Below the pieces are notes generated by a model, which saw nothing but the letters and a program-made list of their open reading frames with translations, did no database searches and was not told where the DNA came from. Shown piece after piece: positions 1 to 7,473 of a DNA stretch of 14,716 nucleotides. This DNA is from an uncultured Methylobacillus sp. (GTDB lineage: Bacteria; Pseudomonadota; Gammaproteobacteria; Burkholderiales; Methylophilaceae), in NCBI GenBank assembly GCA_946478965.1, contig CAMLDQ010000051.1, forward strand, positions 1 to 14,716, in the 5' to 3' direction. The first letter of the stretch is position 1; each line of letters begins with the position of its first letter. The translations under genes and the position numbers were made by a program.

Positions 1-1333
1 CGCGGCGGTATTCGAACTTGTCCACCGCCTTCATCAGGCCGATGTTGCCCTCTTGGATCAGATCCAGGAACTGCAGGCCGCGGTTGGTGTACTTCTTCGC
101 GATCGAAATCACCAGACGCAAATTGGCTTCGATCATCTCCCGCTTGGCGCGTCGGGCACGCGCTTCGCCGGTGGACATCTGCTTGTTGATTTCCTTCAGC
201 TCCTTGATCGGCAAACCGACCTTGGCCTGCAGGTCCAGCAAGCGCTGCTGGCGATCCATCACGTTGTGGCGATGACGCTCCAGCCTTTCCGCATAAGCCT
301 TGCCCGAAGCAATCTCGGTATCGAACCAGTCGAGATTACCTTCGTTGCCGGGGAAAACCTTGATGAAATGCTGGCGCGGCATGCCGGCTTGTTCCACGCA
401 AAATTCCATGATCTTGCGCTCGTGCGTACGGACTTCCTCGACCATGGCGCGCACGTTGTCACAGAGCGTCTCCACCTGTTTGGCGGAGAAACGGAATGCC
501 ATCAATTCGTTCAGGATTTCTTCCTGATGCGCCTTGTAGGTCTTGTGCTGCGAGCCATGCTTTTGCAGCACCTGCTGCTGCTTCTCGAAAGCCGCCCGGA
601 TCACGGCAAACCGGCTGAGCACTTCTTCCTTCAATTGCGCCAGCGCAGCAGCAGAGACGGCCGCAGCCTTGGCGCCGTCATCATCCTCGTCTTCGTCCTC
701 ATCCTCGGACGCTTCCTCGGCATCGCCTTCTTCTTCCGAAGCCATGGCTTCATCCAGCCCCACATCGGCATCGATGAGACCATCAACCACCTCATCGACG
801 CGCAGTTCGTCCGTTTCAACCCGGTCAATCATGGAAAGCAGTTCTGCAATCGTGGTCGGGCAGGCGGCGATCGCCTGCACCATGTGCTTGAGCCCGTCCT
901 CGATCCGCTTCGCAATCTCGATTTCGCCTTCGCGCGTTAACAGGTCGACCGTTCCCATTTCGCGCATGTACATCCGCACCGGATCGGTAGTACGGCCAAA
1001 CTCGGAGTCCACGGTTGAAAGCGCTTGCTCGGCCTCTTCGACCGCGTCTTCATCGGCTACCGCAGGCGTGACATCAGACATCAGCAACGACTCGGCATCC
1101 GGCGCTTCTTCATAGACCTGGATACCCATGTCGTTGATCATGCCGATGATGCCGTCAATCTGTTCGCTGTCCTGCACATCGTCGGGCAGGTGGTCGTTGA
1201 TTTCGGCGTAGGTGAGGTAGCCGCGCTCCTTGCCGAGCACAATGAGCGACTTGAGTCGCATCCGGCGATCGTCGCCGTTACTGGCAATACTGTGCTGCAC
1301 TTCGGACTTCTCGTTTTGTTGCTCGCTAGCCAT
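1..1333 (-). CDS. rpoD: RNA polymerase primary sigma factor RpoD (sigma-70), 3' end cut by window edge
   Basis: Housekeeping sigma factor that directs core RNA polymerase to -35/-10 promoters. About 444 codons are present, starting at ATG 1333 ([12 protein letters not shown]). Residues about 20-80 form region 1.1 ([20 protein letters not shown]). Region 1.2 follows near 117-147 ([20 protein letters not shown]). Next is the long non-conserved region, with a run of Glu/Asp near 199-219 typical of proteobacterial RpoD. Regions 2.1-2.2 ([20 protein letters not shown], then [20 protein letters not shown]) run to the edge. Regions 2.3 to 4.2 lie outside. It is the last gene seen of the rpsU-yqeY-dnaG-rpoD operon, 39 bases after dnaG. 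A GGGG about 8 bases before the ATG is a modest ribosome binding site. Family identity is certain; only completeness is unknown. Confidence 0.98.
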   Translation of the reverse strand, partial: MASEQQNEKSEVQHSIASNGDDRRMRLKSLIVLGKERGYLTYAEINDHLPDDVQDSEQIDGIIGMINDMGIQVYEEAPDAESLLMSDVTPAVADEDAVEEAEQALSTVDSEFGRTTDPVRMYMREMGTVDLLTREGEIEIAKRIEDGLKHMVQAIAACPTTIAELLSMIDRVETDELRVDEVVDGLIDADVGLDEAMASEEEGDAEEASEDEDEDEDDDGAKAAAVSAAALAQLKEEVLSRFAVIRAAFEKQQQVLQKHGSQHKTYKAHQEEILNELMAFRFSAKQVETLCDNVRAMVEEVRTHERKIMEFCVEQAGMPRQHFIKVFPGNEGNLDWFDTEIASGKAYAERLERHRHNVMDRQQRLLDLQAKVGLPIKELKEINKQMSTGEARARRAKREMIEANLRLVISIAKKYTNRGLQFLDLIQEGNIGLMKAVDKFEYRR

Positions 1334-1371
1334 ATTTTCGACCCCAAATCCGGTTAACGGGAAAACCGTAC

Positions 1372-1377
1372 ATTATA
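1372..1377 (-). promoter_or_regulatory. candidate rpoD-proximal promoter: perfect -10 hexamer at the dnaG stop
   Basis: On the minus strand the dnaG stop codon lies inside a perfect TATAAT. Transcription would begin near 1365, leaving a leader of about 32 bases before the rpoD ATG at 1333. No good -35 is visible at 16-18 bases spacing (the best is about CCAAGA), and there is no TG extension. E. coli is known to have internal promoters feeding rpoD, including a heat-shock one inside dnaG, but I see no sigma-32 consensus here. This is a candidate only; an A/T-rich stop context could produce it by chance. Confidence 0.3.
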
Positions 1378-3145
1378 CCTTATTTTTACTACTATCTTGG
1401 ACTGCATCCCTACGGAACTGTTGCAAAAGCATTTTCTGTTCCTGAGTAAGCGCTTGCAATCCGCGCTCCTGCGCAATCTTGAGCACCGCGTCCAGCGCGC
1501 GCTGGCTACCGCTTTCCTGCAATTGCTTTAGCGCGCCTTCAAAGTCGTGCTCGATCTCGAAGGCATCATCCATTTCCATCGCCTCGGCAGCGATTTCCGC
1601 CCGCAATGCTTCTGGCGCATTACCGCGCAACGCCTCCAGCAGTACCGCCGTCTTTGTTTCCGGATGTTCCGTTGCCAAGGCCACCAGGTGCCGCAATACG
1701 GCATGCTCCACACCACCATCCGCAATCAATTCCAGCGGCAGACGCCATGCGAAATCCGGTCGTACCAGTACCATCTTGATGAGCCTATGCACCAAGGCCG
1801 GTGGCTTGCGCGACGCCTTGGCCGGCGCTGCCGGCCGCCTCCCAGCCGGCGGCGCCAGCTTCATCAGCGCCTCCAGCTCTCCTTGCGAAACGCCGGCCAA
1901 TTCGGCAAAGCGTTTACGCAACATCAGGCTCAACGCCGGCGCCTGAATCTGCTTCAGTATCGGTTCCGCATCATTCAGAAAGCGCACCCGCCCTTCCTGA
2001 GACTGCATGTCATTGGCTTCGCTCAACGTGTGCACCAGGTACTGCGATAACGGCAAGGTCTGCGCCAGGGCAGACTCAAACTCTGCCTTGCCGAAAGCGC
2101 GCACATAGCTATCCGGATCGTGCTCCGGCGGCAAGAACAGGAAACTCAGCTTCAGCCCATCGGTAAGCGCAGGCAGGCTGTTCAGCGCCGCCCGCCAGGC
2201 TGCCTTGCGCCCCGCGGCATCGCCATCGAAACAGAATACGATGTTATCGGTCTGCCGCATCAGCTTGGTGATGTGATAAGGCGTCGTCGCAGTGCCCAAG
2301 GTCGCCACCGCATAGCACACACCGTGCTGCGCCAGCGCCACAACATCCATATAACCTTCCACCACCAGCACGCGCCCGGCTTCCCGGATGGCACGCCGAG
2401 CCAGAAACAGCCCATACAGCTCATGCCCTTTCTGGAACAGCGGAGTTTCCGGGGAATTGAGATATTTCGGCCCGGCATCATCGCCTTCGCCACCCAGCAC
2501 GCGCCCGCCGAACCCGATCACCTGCCCTTTCTGATCATGGATGGGAAACATGACGCGGTCACGAAAGCGGTCATAGCGACGCCCCTGTTCGTTCGCAATC
2601 ACCAATCCGGCGGCCGTAAGCGCTTCGGTCTGGTAGTCCGGGATTACCTCCTGCAGGTTTTGCCAACCGGCAGGAGCATAGCCAATTTGGAATCGGGCCG
2701 CGATTTCGCCGGTCAATCCACGCCCCTTGAGGTATTCGATAGCCTTATCTGATTTTTTGAGCTGGGCACGGTAATAGTCAAGCGCAAGCTGCAAGGCCTC
2801 TTGCATACCGACCGCCGCTCTGGCCGCTTCGCGATCAACAGTGCGCGATGCCTCCTGCGGCACCGTCATGCCGACGCGTTTGGCCAACTCGTGCACGGCC
2901 TCGACGAACCCTAGCCCCTGGTACTCCATTAGAAAGCCAAGCGCCGTTCCGTGGGCACCGCATCCGAAGCAGTGATAGAACTGCTTGGTCGGGCTCACCG
3001 TAAACGACGGCGTTTTTTCGTTGTGGAACGGACAACAAGCGGAGTAATTTGCACCGGCCTTCTTAAGCGGCACGCTCGCATCGATCACGTCAACGACATC
3101 GACACGATTGAGTAACTCCTGGATGAACGATTCGGGAATCGCCAT
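1373..3145 (-). CDS. dnaG: DNA primase DnaG
   Basis: Makes the short RNA primers used by DNA polymerase III at the fork, working with the DnaB helicase. At 590 aa it is full length for the family. The N-terminal CHC2 zinc ribbon has ligands C38, H41, C59 and C62. The core ends in a TOPRIM domain with catalytic E263 (VVEGYMD) and D307/D309 (FCFDGDAAG), and RYDRFRDRVMFPIHD lies at about 190-204. The residues past about 430, after a Pro/Ala/Lys linker, form the helical DnaB-interacting domain, the variable part of the protein. The start ATG 3145 gives MAIPESFIQELLNRVDVVDV, the usual primase N-terminus. It is the third gene of the operon, behind an intrinsic terminator that should limit its transcription relative to rpsU. 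Confidence 0.98.
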   Translation of the reverse strand: MAIPESFIQELLNRVDVVDVIDASVPLKKAGANYSACCPFHNEKTPSFTVSPTKQFYHCFGCGAHGTALGFLMEYQGLGFVEAVHELAKRVGMTVPQEASRTVDREAARAAVGMQEALQLALDYYRAQLKKSDKAIEYLKGRGLTGEIAARFQIGYAPAGWQNLQEVIPDYQTEALTAAGLVIANEQGRRYDRFRDRVMFPIHDQKGQVIGFGGRVLGGEGDDAGPKYLNSPETPLFQKGHELYGLFLARRAIREAGRVLVVEGYMDVVALAQHGVCYAVATLGTATTPYHITKLMRQTDNIVFCFDGDAAGRKAAWRAALNSLPALTDGLKLSFLFLPPEHDPDSYVRAFGKAEFESALAQTLPLSQYLVHTLSEANDMQSQEGRVRFLNDAEPILKQIQAPALSLMLRKRFAELAGVSQGELEALMKLAPPAGRRPAAPAKASRKPPALVHRLIKMVLVRPDFAWRLPLELIADGGVEHAVLRHLVALATEHPETKTAVLLEALRGNAPEALRAEIAAEAMEMDDAFEIEHDFEGALKQLQESGSQRALDAVLKIAQERGLQALTQEQKMLLQQFRRDAVQDSSKNKV

Positions 3146-3156
3146 CTATTGGCCGC

Positions 3157-3189
3157 CAAAAAACAAAAAAGGAGCTTCACGCTCCTTTT
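3157..3189 (-). terminator. intrinsic terminator/attenuator between yqeY and dnaG
   Basis: On the minus strand a nine-base stem AAAAGGAGC / GCTCCTTTT closes a five-base loop (GTGAA) and is followed by TTTTTTGTTTTTT. The hairpin covers 3167-3189 and the T tract 3159-3170. It sits 29 bases after the yqeY stop and just before dnaG. E. coli has a comparable terminator between rpsU and dnaG that lets only part of the transcripts reach primase. The same role is inferred here, because no clear separate promoter for dnaG is visible after it. Confidence 0.85.
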
Positions 3190-3218
3190 CGTAGAGACCG
3201 GAGAACCGACAGAAGAGG

Positions 3219-3665
3219 CTAGCCACCCAGCCTCGCCTTGATCAATCCGGACACCTTGCCCATATCAGCGCGACCAATCACCTGCGACTTGACCGCGGCC
3301 ACGACCTTGCCCATATCCTTCACGCCGCTGGCACCGGTGTCGGCGATCGCCTTGTCAAGCAGCGCTGCGATTTCCGCCTCGCTGAGGGGCTGCGGCAAAT
3401 ACTCCTGCAGTACCGCCACTTCAAACTTTTCCACATCGGCCAGATCCGGACGGTTCGCCGCCTCGTACTGACTAATCGAGTCACGACGCTGCTTGAGCAT
3501 TTTCTCGATCACTTCGATCACCTGCGTGTCGTCCAGCTCGATGCGCTCATCCACTTCACGCTGCTTGACGGCAGCCTGAAGCAGGCGAATGGCGCCCAGA
3601 CGCGGTGCGTCCTTGGCGCGCATCGCGGACTTCATGTCCTCGGTAATGCGGGATTTCAACGACAC
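3219..3665 (-). CDS. yqeY: GatB/YqeY domain protein
   Basis: Small all-helical protein of the GatB/YqeY family, related to the C-terminal tRNA-contacting tail of the GatB amidotransferase subunit. The role of the free-standing form is not established. Typical stretches are KSRITEDMKSAMRAKDAPRL near the start, VIEKMLKQRRDSISQYE in the middle, EVAVLQEYLPQPLSEAEI, and DMGKVVAAVKSQVIGRADMG near the end. I chose the GTG at 3665 because it gives MSLKSRITEDMK, 148 aa, the usual family start and length. A TTG at 3674 would add three residues. Neither start has a clear Shine-Dalgarno sequence. The GTG lies 12 bases after the rpsU stop, so translation may depend on ribosomes leaving rpsU. Its position between rpsU and dnaG is common in beta- and gammaproteobacteria. 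Confidence 0.92.
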   Translation of the reverse strand: MSLKSRITEDMKSAMRAKDAPRLGAIRLLQAAVKQREVDERIELDDTQVIEVIEKMLKQRRDSISQYEAANRPDLADVEKFEVAVLQEYLPQPLSEAEIAALLDKAIADTGASGVKDMGKVVAAVKSQVIGRADMGKVSGLIKARLGG

Positions 3666-3677
3666 TGCGGACAACGC

Positions 3678-3890
3678 TTAGTAAAGCTTCGGCGGCAGGG
3701 TCTGATTGCGGATGCGGCGATAATGACGCTTGACGGCAGCAGCAGCCTTGCGCTTGCGCTCCCAAGTCGGCTTTTCGTAGAACTCGCGCGCGCGCAGCTC
3801 GGTCAGCAGGCCGGTCTTTTCCATGATGCGCTTGAAACGACGCAGCGCAACGTCAAACGGTTCGTTCTCTTTAACACGTACGGTAGTCAT
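3678..3890 (-). CDS. rpsU: 30S ribosomal protein bS21
   Basis: Small basic protein of the 30S platform, involved in initiation and mRNA binding near the anti-Shine-Dalgarno end of 16S rRNA. The 70-residue product, [20 protein letters not shown] to [13 protein letters not shown], is the full family length and rich in Arg/Lys. The frame stays open upstream to 3959, but the extra 23 residues do not belong to S21. The ATG at 3890 also has a strong ribosome site (AAGGAGAG) about 9 bases ahead. It is the first gene of the rpsU-yqeY-dnaG-rpoD operon, with its own sigma-70 promoter just upstream, as expected for the most highly expressed member. Confidence 0.98.
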   Translation of the reverse strand: MTTVRVKENEPFDVALRRFKRIMEKTGLLTELRAREFYEKPTWERKRKAAAAVKRHYRRIRNQTLPPKLY

Positions 3891-3905
3891 TGAAATCTTC
3901 TCTCC

Positions 3906-3935
3906 TTGAGAGACATCGAAAAAGTTTGCTATTCT
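3906..3935 (+). promoter_or_regulatory. possible tsaD promoter overlapping the rpsU promoter
   Basis: On the plus strand TTGAGA (3906-3911) and TATTCT (3930-3935) are 18 bases apart, with four of six matches each. The -10 overlaps the rpsU -10 on the other strand, so the two polymerases would compete. The predicted leader to the tsaD ATG at 3986 would be about 45 bases. Another weak pair further right is also possible. The evidence is hexamer matching only. Confidence 0.3.
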
Positions 3936-3959
3936 AGCCAGCGATTCACATTTTATCAA
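3924..3959 (-). promoter_or_regulatory. sigma-70 promoter of the rpsU-yqeY-dnaG-rpoD operon
   Basis: On the minus strand, TTGATA (3954-3959) and TAGAAT (3931-3936) are separated by exactly 17 bases, each matching the consensus at five of six positions. The predicted transcription start near 3924 leaves a leader of about 34 bases containing AAGGAGAG before the rpsU ATG. It lies in the 95-base divergent gap shared with tsaD. I looked for a LexA box, which E. coli has at this operon, and found none. Confidence 0.75.
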
Positions 3960-3985
3960 TCACTTCCGGCATTACCCACCCATTT

Positions 3986-4999
3986 ATGATCGTTCTCGGC
4001 ATCGAAACCTCCTGCGACGAAACCGGCATTGCCCTCTATCACACCGACCAAGGGCTGCTGGCCCACGCGTTGCACTCGCAGATCAAAATGCATGCCGAAT
4101 ACGGCGGGGTAGTGCCTGAACTGGCCTCACGCGATCACATCCGGCGCGTATTGCCTCTGACCGAAGCCGCGCTGCGGGATGCCGGCAAAACGTTGCAGGA
4201 CATTGACGCTATTGCTTACACCCAAGGGCCGGGACTTGCCGGAGCGTTGCTGGTCGGCACCAGTGTCGCCGAATCCCTTGCCTTTGCTCTCGGCATCCCA
4301 AGCATCGGCGTGCACCACCTGGAAGGGCATCTGCTGGCTCCGATGCTGGAAGATAACCCGCCGCCATTCCCGTTCATCGCCCTGCTGGTTTCCGGCGGCC
4401 ACACTCAAATCATGCGCGTATCCGGAGTCGGCCTCTACGAACTACTGGGCGATACGCTGGACGACGCTGCCGGCGAGGCCTTCGATAAAATTGCCAAATT
4501 ACTTGGCCTACCTTATCCGGGAGGACCGGCGGTATCGAAACTGGCAGAATCTGGCGGCCCAAGCACACTCAAGCTGCCACGCCCCATGATCGGCAGCGGC
4601 GACCTCAACTTCAGTTTCAGTGGCCTCAAGACCGCTGTACTTACCGCTGTCCAGCAATCATCATCGGACGAAACGACCAAGGCAAACATCGCCTACGCCT
4701 TCCAGGAAGCAGTTGTTGAAGTGCTTGCGGCAAAGTGCACCGCTGCACTTGACCAATGCAACCTGGATCGGCTGATCGTTTCCGGCGGCGTGGGCGCTAA
4801 CCGGCGCCTGCGTGAATCGTTGGGGAGTGCGGCAAAAAAACGCGGCTTCGAGGTGTATTACCCGCGTCTGGAGTTCTGCACCGACAACGGTGCAATGATC
4901 GCCTTTGCCGGCGCAATGCGCTTGAAGCAGGCCGCCCCCGGCAACCATGCATTCACTGTCCGGCCACGCTGGGACCTTGCCGAACTGAACGCCCCCTGA
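3986..4999 (+). CDS. tsaD: tRNA N6-adenosine threonylcarbamoyltransferase TsaD
   Basis: Transfers the threonylcarbamoyl group from threonylcarbamoyl-AMP to A37 of tRNAs reading ANN codons, in complex with TsaB and TsaE. The 337 aa are full length. It has the ASKHA fold signatures [18 protein letters not shown] at the N-terminus, metal ligands H111 and H115 (HHLEGH) and D300 (TDNGAMIA). The nucleotide-binding stretches [10 protein letters not shown] (134-142), [19 protein letters not shown] and [12 protein letters not shown] are all present. Numbering of H111/H115/D300 coincides with the E. coli enzyme. The ATG start gives the canonical N-terminus, though no strong ribosome site is visible. 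It diverges from rpsU, a frequent arrangement, and ends directly against plsY on the other strand. Confidence 0.98.
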   Translation: MIVLGIETSCDETGIALYHTDQGLLAHALHSQIKMHAEYGGVVPELASRDHIRRVLPLTEAALRDAGKTLQDIDAIAYTQGPGLAGALLVGTSVAESLAFALGIPSIGVHHLEGHLLAPMLEDNPPPFPFIALLVSGGHTQIMRVSGVGLYELLGDTLDDAAGEAFDKIAKLLGLPYPGGPAVSKLAESGGPSTLKLPRPMIGSGDLNFSFSGLKTAVLTAVQQSSSDETTKANIAYAFQEAVVEVLAAKCTAALDQCNLDRLIVSGGVGANRRLRESLGSAAKKRGFEVYYPRLEFCTDNGAMIAFAGAMRLKQAAPGNHAFTVRPRWDLAELNAP

Positions 5000-5611
5000 C
5001 TATTGCGGTGGCTGATCGCCCGGCTTCGGCTTGCCGAAACCGGCTTCAGTACCGTCCAGCAGTTTCTGAATATTGGTCCGATGGCGCCATACCAACATGG
5101 CCGATAACGCCGCCACCGTAAAAAACACCACGCCGAACCCAAAGAATGAAGCGGCATAAAGCGGCGCGAATCCGGCTGCAATAAGGGCCGACAGCGAGGA
5201 TACTCGCCACATGAGAAACGCCAGCAACCAGGTCGCCAACACGCTCACCCCCAACCAGGGCCAGATCGCCAGCAAAATGCCCGCCGCTGTCGCTACCCCC
5301 TTGCCGCCTTTGAACTTGTAGAAGATGGGATACAAATGCCCGAAAAACACCGAGATTGCCACGGCACATACCCATGGCAACGGCAACCCATAGCGCCGGG
5401 CCAGCCACACCATCAGCCACCCCTTGCCGGCATCGCCCAGCAGCGTGAGGACAGCCGCAGCTTTCTTGCCGCTGCGCATGACGTTGGTCGCACCAGGATT
5501 GCCGGATCCCACGGTGCGCGGATCCGGCAGACCGAATATCTTGCTGACAATGATGCCAAAGGCCACTGACCCCAGCAGGTAGGCCGCGATGATAAATCCC
5601 CACTCGTTCAT
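5000..5611 (-). CDS. plsY: glycerol-3-phosphate acyltransferase PlsY
   Basis: Inner-membrane enzyme making lysophosphatidate from glycerol-3-phosphate and acyl-phosphate delivered by PlsX, the first step of phospholipid synthesis. The 203 aa hold about five to seven hydrophobic helices. The three conserved cytoplasmic motifs are seen: GSGNPGATNVMRSGKKAA (about 37-54), the glycine-rich KFKGGKGVATAAG (about 98-110), and HRTNIQKLLDGTEAG near the C-terminus. The start ATG 5611 gives MNEWGFIIAAYLLGSVAFG, the usual first helix. It is convergent with tsaD with no base between the stops, and divergent from folB. A possible promoter on the minus strand is TACAAT at 5644-5649 with a poor -35 (TTAGAA) 17 bases away, inside folB. 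Confidence 0.97.
   Translation of the reverse strand: MNEWGFIIAAYLLGSVAFGIIVSKIFGLPDPRTVGSGNPGATNVMRSGKKAAAVLTLLGDAGKGWLMVWLARRYGLPLPWVCAVAISVFFGHLYPIFYKFKGGKGVATAAGILLAIWPWLGVSVLATWLLAFLMWRVSSLSALIAAGFAPLYAASFFGFGVVFFTVAALSAMLVWRHRTNIQKLLDGTEAGFGKPKPGDQPPQ
5020..5043. other. stem-loop just past the tsaD stop, inside the plsY 3' end
   Basis: CCGGCTTCGGC (5020-5030) and GCCGAAACCGG (5033-5043) form an 11-base inverted repeat with one mismatch and a two-base gap. On the plus strand it lies 20 bases after the tsaD stop, the place for a 3' stabilising hairpin, but no T tract follows. On the minus strand the mismatch becomes a G-U pair, but there it falls within the plsY coding sequence. It may only reflect the codons for the GFGKPKPG stretch. 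Confidence 0.3.
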
Positions 5612-5653
5612 ATTCGGATGCTTTAAACTTGATAAAAACGAGGATTGTACGTG

Positions 5654-6010
5654 ATGGACACGATTTTTCTAAACGAGGTTAAGGTTGCAACCCATCTGGG
5701 CGTACCGGAGTGGGAACGCATGCTGCCGCAGAACATCGTTCTCGACATCGAACTGGCGATGCCGCACAGCCGTTCTTGCCATAGCGATGCGATAGAAGAC
5801 ACCATTGACTATGGCCTGATCGTTTCACGGATACGGGAAACGCTGGCGCAAGAAAGCTTCAAGCTGGTCGAAGCCTTGGCGGAGCATGTCTGCCAACTGA
5901 TCCTGGCCGAATTCGGCACCCCCTGGGTCAAGGTGAAAGTAGGCAAGCCGGGCATACTGTCCGGGGTCAGACAGCTGGGGGTCGTGATCGAAAGAGGCAC
6001 CGCGGCGTAG
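5654..6010 (+). CDS. folB: dihydroneopterin aldolase FolB
   Basis: Converts 7,8-dihydroneopterin to 6-hydroxymethyl-dihydropterin and glycolaldehyde in folate synthesis. With the ATG at 5654 the product is 118 aa, the family's usual size, beginning MDTIFLNEVKVATHLGVPEW. Key residues are E21 in the VPEWER motif (pterin anchoring), Y53 in DTIDYGLI and K98 in VKVGKPG (catalytic). KLVEALAEHVCQLIL is the long helix. In-frame TTG 5645 and GTG 5651 codons lie upstream. GAGGA at 5640-5644 fits either the GTG or the ATG, and I prefer the ATG because the resulting N-terminus is canonical. It is divergent from plsY with a 42-base gap, and is followed by a two-way terminator. Confidence 0.96.
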   Translation: MDTIFLNEVKVATHLGVPEWERMLPQNIVLDIELAMPHSRSCHSDAIEDTIDYGLIVSRIRETLAQESFKLVEALAEHVCQLILAEFGTPWVKVKVGKPGILSGVRQLGVVIERGTAA

Positions 6011-6022
6011 GGTTGTATGCCT

Positions 6023-6050
6023 AAAAAAGCCGGCAACGCCGGCTTTTTTT
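6023..6050. terminator. bidirectional intrinsic terminator between folB and the efflux operon
   Basis: GCCGGC (6029-6034) and GCCGGC (6038-6043) pair across a three-base loop. They are flanked by A6 on the left and T7 on the right, so the hairpin is followed by U residues on both strands. It begins 12 bases after the folB stop on the plus strand. On the minus strand the T tract starts within the stop codon of the outer membrane channel gene. It therefore serves both convergent transcripts. Confidence 0.9.
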
Positions 6051-7473
6051 AATGTGCTGAAGCCACCTGAGACTTCCAGCCACCTCCAAGCGCCTTGAAC
6101 AAGCTGACGACCGCCGCGCGCTGCGCGTTTTCGGCATCGATACTGGCCAATTTAGCTTGCAACAGTTGTCGATCCGCATCCAGCACCTCCAATCGGCTGG
6201 ACACCCCTCCTTCATAACGCAGATTCGCCAAACGCAGCGTTTCCTGCAGCGCCTCCACCCGCTCGGATTCGGCTTGGAAAACCTTGCGCGCGGAAGTTTG
6301 CGCCGTCAATGCATTACGCACGTCGCCGAAAGCTTCTGCAATGGCTTTCCGATAGGATTCCAGCGCCTGTTGGCGGCGTGCTTCCGCCACCTTGATCGAA
6401 TACTTCAAGCGGCCAGCGTTGAAGATCGGCTGAGTAATGCCGAGAGCGAACTGGAAAATGCCGGCCGGACCGCTGAAGAGGCTGCCCATGGTAGCGCTTT
6501 CTTGGCCGAGGAACGCCGTCAGCGAGATGCTGGGGAAATAGTCGGCGCGTGCCACATCAATGCGCGCATCCTCCGCCTGCAATTGTTGCTCCGCCTGGCG
6601 CAGATCGGGACGACGCAACAGCAGCTCGGACGGCAACCCATCCGGCACCCAGAGCACCTGCATCGGAGCAGCAACACCGCGATCAAGCTTGCCTTGCATG
6701 ACATCGCGCGGCGAGCGTCCAAGAAGGATCGCGAGCGCGGATTCCAGCGTGTCCTGGGTCTTCTGGGCAGAAGCCAGCTGCGACTTGACCGACGCAACCT
6801 CGGCTTCCGCTTGCCGTACTTCGTAGTCCGAACTTACACCCGCCTGGCTGCGCGATTGGAGCAGGGCAAGACTGTCCATGCGCGTCCGCAGCACCTGATT
6901 CAACACCGCAATCTGAGCATCTGCCGCGAGTAAATTGAAATATTGCTGGGCCACCTGGGCGCTCAGGGTCAGCGCCACTGTGTCCTGCCCGGCTTCTGCT
7001 GAAAGCAGTTGCGCGCGCGCAGCATCGCTCGCGCGCCTGTATTTACCCCACAAATCGAGCTCATAGCTGGCATCCAGAGTCGCGCGCACGTTGTTCTGGT
7101 AGCGTGGAATACTACCGAAAAAGGTTGAGGTTTTTTCGGAAATACCCCGCCGGCTGCCATTCGCACCTGCAGTTACTACCGGGTAACGGTCGGCATCGGT
7201 CACGCCTAGCGTCGCCTCGGCTTCCTGCACACGTGCCGCGGCGACCGCAACATCGTGGTTGTGCTCAAGGGCCTCGGCCACCAGCGCATCCAGCACCGAA
7301 TCGCCAAACAGTGTCCACCAGTGCTCGCCTACCGCACTGGCCGATTGCGCTCCGTCCAGTTGCGCCCATGCAGCGGGCAAGACGGGCGACACCTGTTCGC
7401 GCTCGGTATGAAGCAGACTGCAAGCGGGCAGAAGCGCCGCCGCCAATATCGCGGCCAAGAGGTTGTTACGCAT
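6049..7473 (-). CDS. RND efflux outer membrane channel lipoprotein, OprM/NodT family
   Basis: Outer membrane duct of a tripartite RND pump. It forms a trimeric beta-barrel with a long periplasmic helical tunnel that docks on the adaptor and pump. With the ATG at 7473 the product is 474 aa, normal for OprM-type channels. It begins MRNNLLAAILAAALLPAC with a lipobox (LLPAC, acylated Cys18). Two outer membrane efflux repeats follow, with typical stretches ELDLWGKYRRASDAARA, VAQQYFNLLAADAQI, LLLRRPDLRQAEQQL, ISLTAFLG and ANLRYEGGVSSRLEVLDADR. The open frame reaches 7506, but the extra 11 residues would precede the signal peptide. The start overlaps the last eight bases of the pump gene, implying translational coupling. 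It is closest in layout to OprM/AdeK/TtgC; the exact subfamily is not decided. Confidence 0.96.
   Translation of the reverse strand: MRNNLLAAILAAALLPACSLLHTEREQVSPVLPAAWAQLDGAQSASAVGEHWWTLFGDSVLDALVAEALEHNHDVAVAAARVQEAEATLGVTDADRYPVVTAGANGSRRGISEKTSTFFGSIPRYQNNVRATLDASYELDLWGKYRRASDAARAQLLSAEAGQDTVALTLSAQVAQQYFNLLAADAQIAVLNQVLRTRMDSLALLQSRSQAGVSSDYEVRQAEAEVASVKSQLASAQKTQDTLESALAILLGRSPRDVMQGKLDRGVAAPMQVLWVPDGLPSELLLRRPDLRQAEQQLQAEDARIDVARADYFPSISLTAFLGQESATMGSLFSGPAGIFQFALGITQPIFNAGRLKYSIKVAEARRQQALESYRKAIAEAFGDVRNALTAQTSARKVFQAESERVEALQETLRLANLRYEGGVSSRLEVLDADRQLLQAKLASIDAENAQRAAVVSLFKALGGGWKSQVASAH

Noticed and set aside
53..940. 295-residue open frame on the plus strand
   Set aside because: It lies antisense to the well-conserved rpoD frame, and its product is rich in His/Leu/Arg with no family resemblance. 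It is a shadow of codon bias.
543..1115. Serine-rich 190-residue open frame on the plus strand
   Set aside because: The Ser run is the reverse reading of the Glu/Asp run in RpoD. It is not a gene.
2120..2752. 210-residue open frame on the plus strand opposite dnaG
   Set aside because: It is antisense to conserved primase sequence and has no family signal.
3891..3959. N-terminal extension of rpsU to an upstream ATG
   Set aside because: The extra 23 residues are foreign to S21, overlap the promoter, and the internal ATG has a strong ribosome site.
3891..3985. LexA box upstream of rpsU, as in E. coli
   Set aside because: No CTGT-N8-ACAG pattern is present; the nearest CTG-N10-CAA lacks the outer bases.
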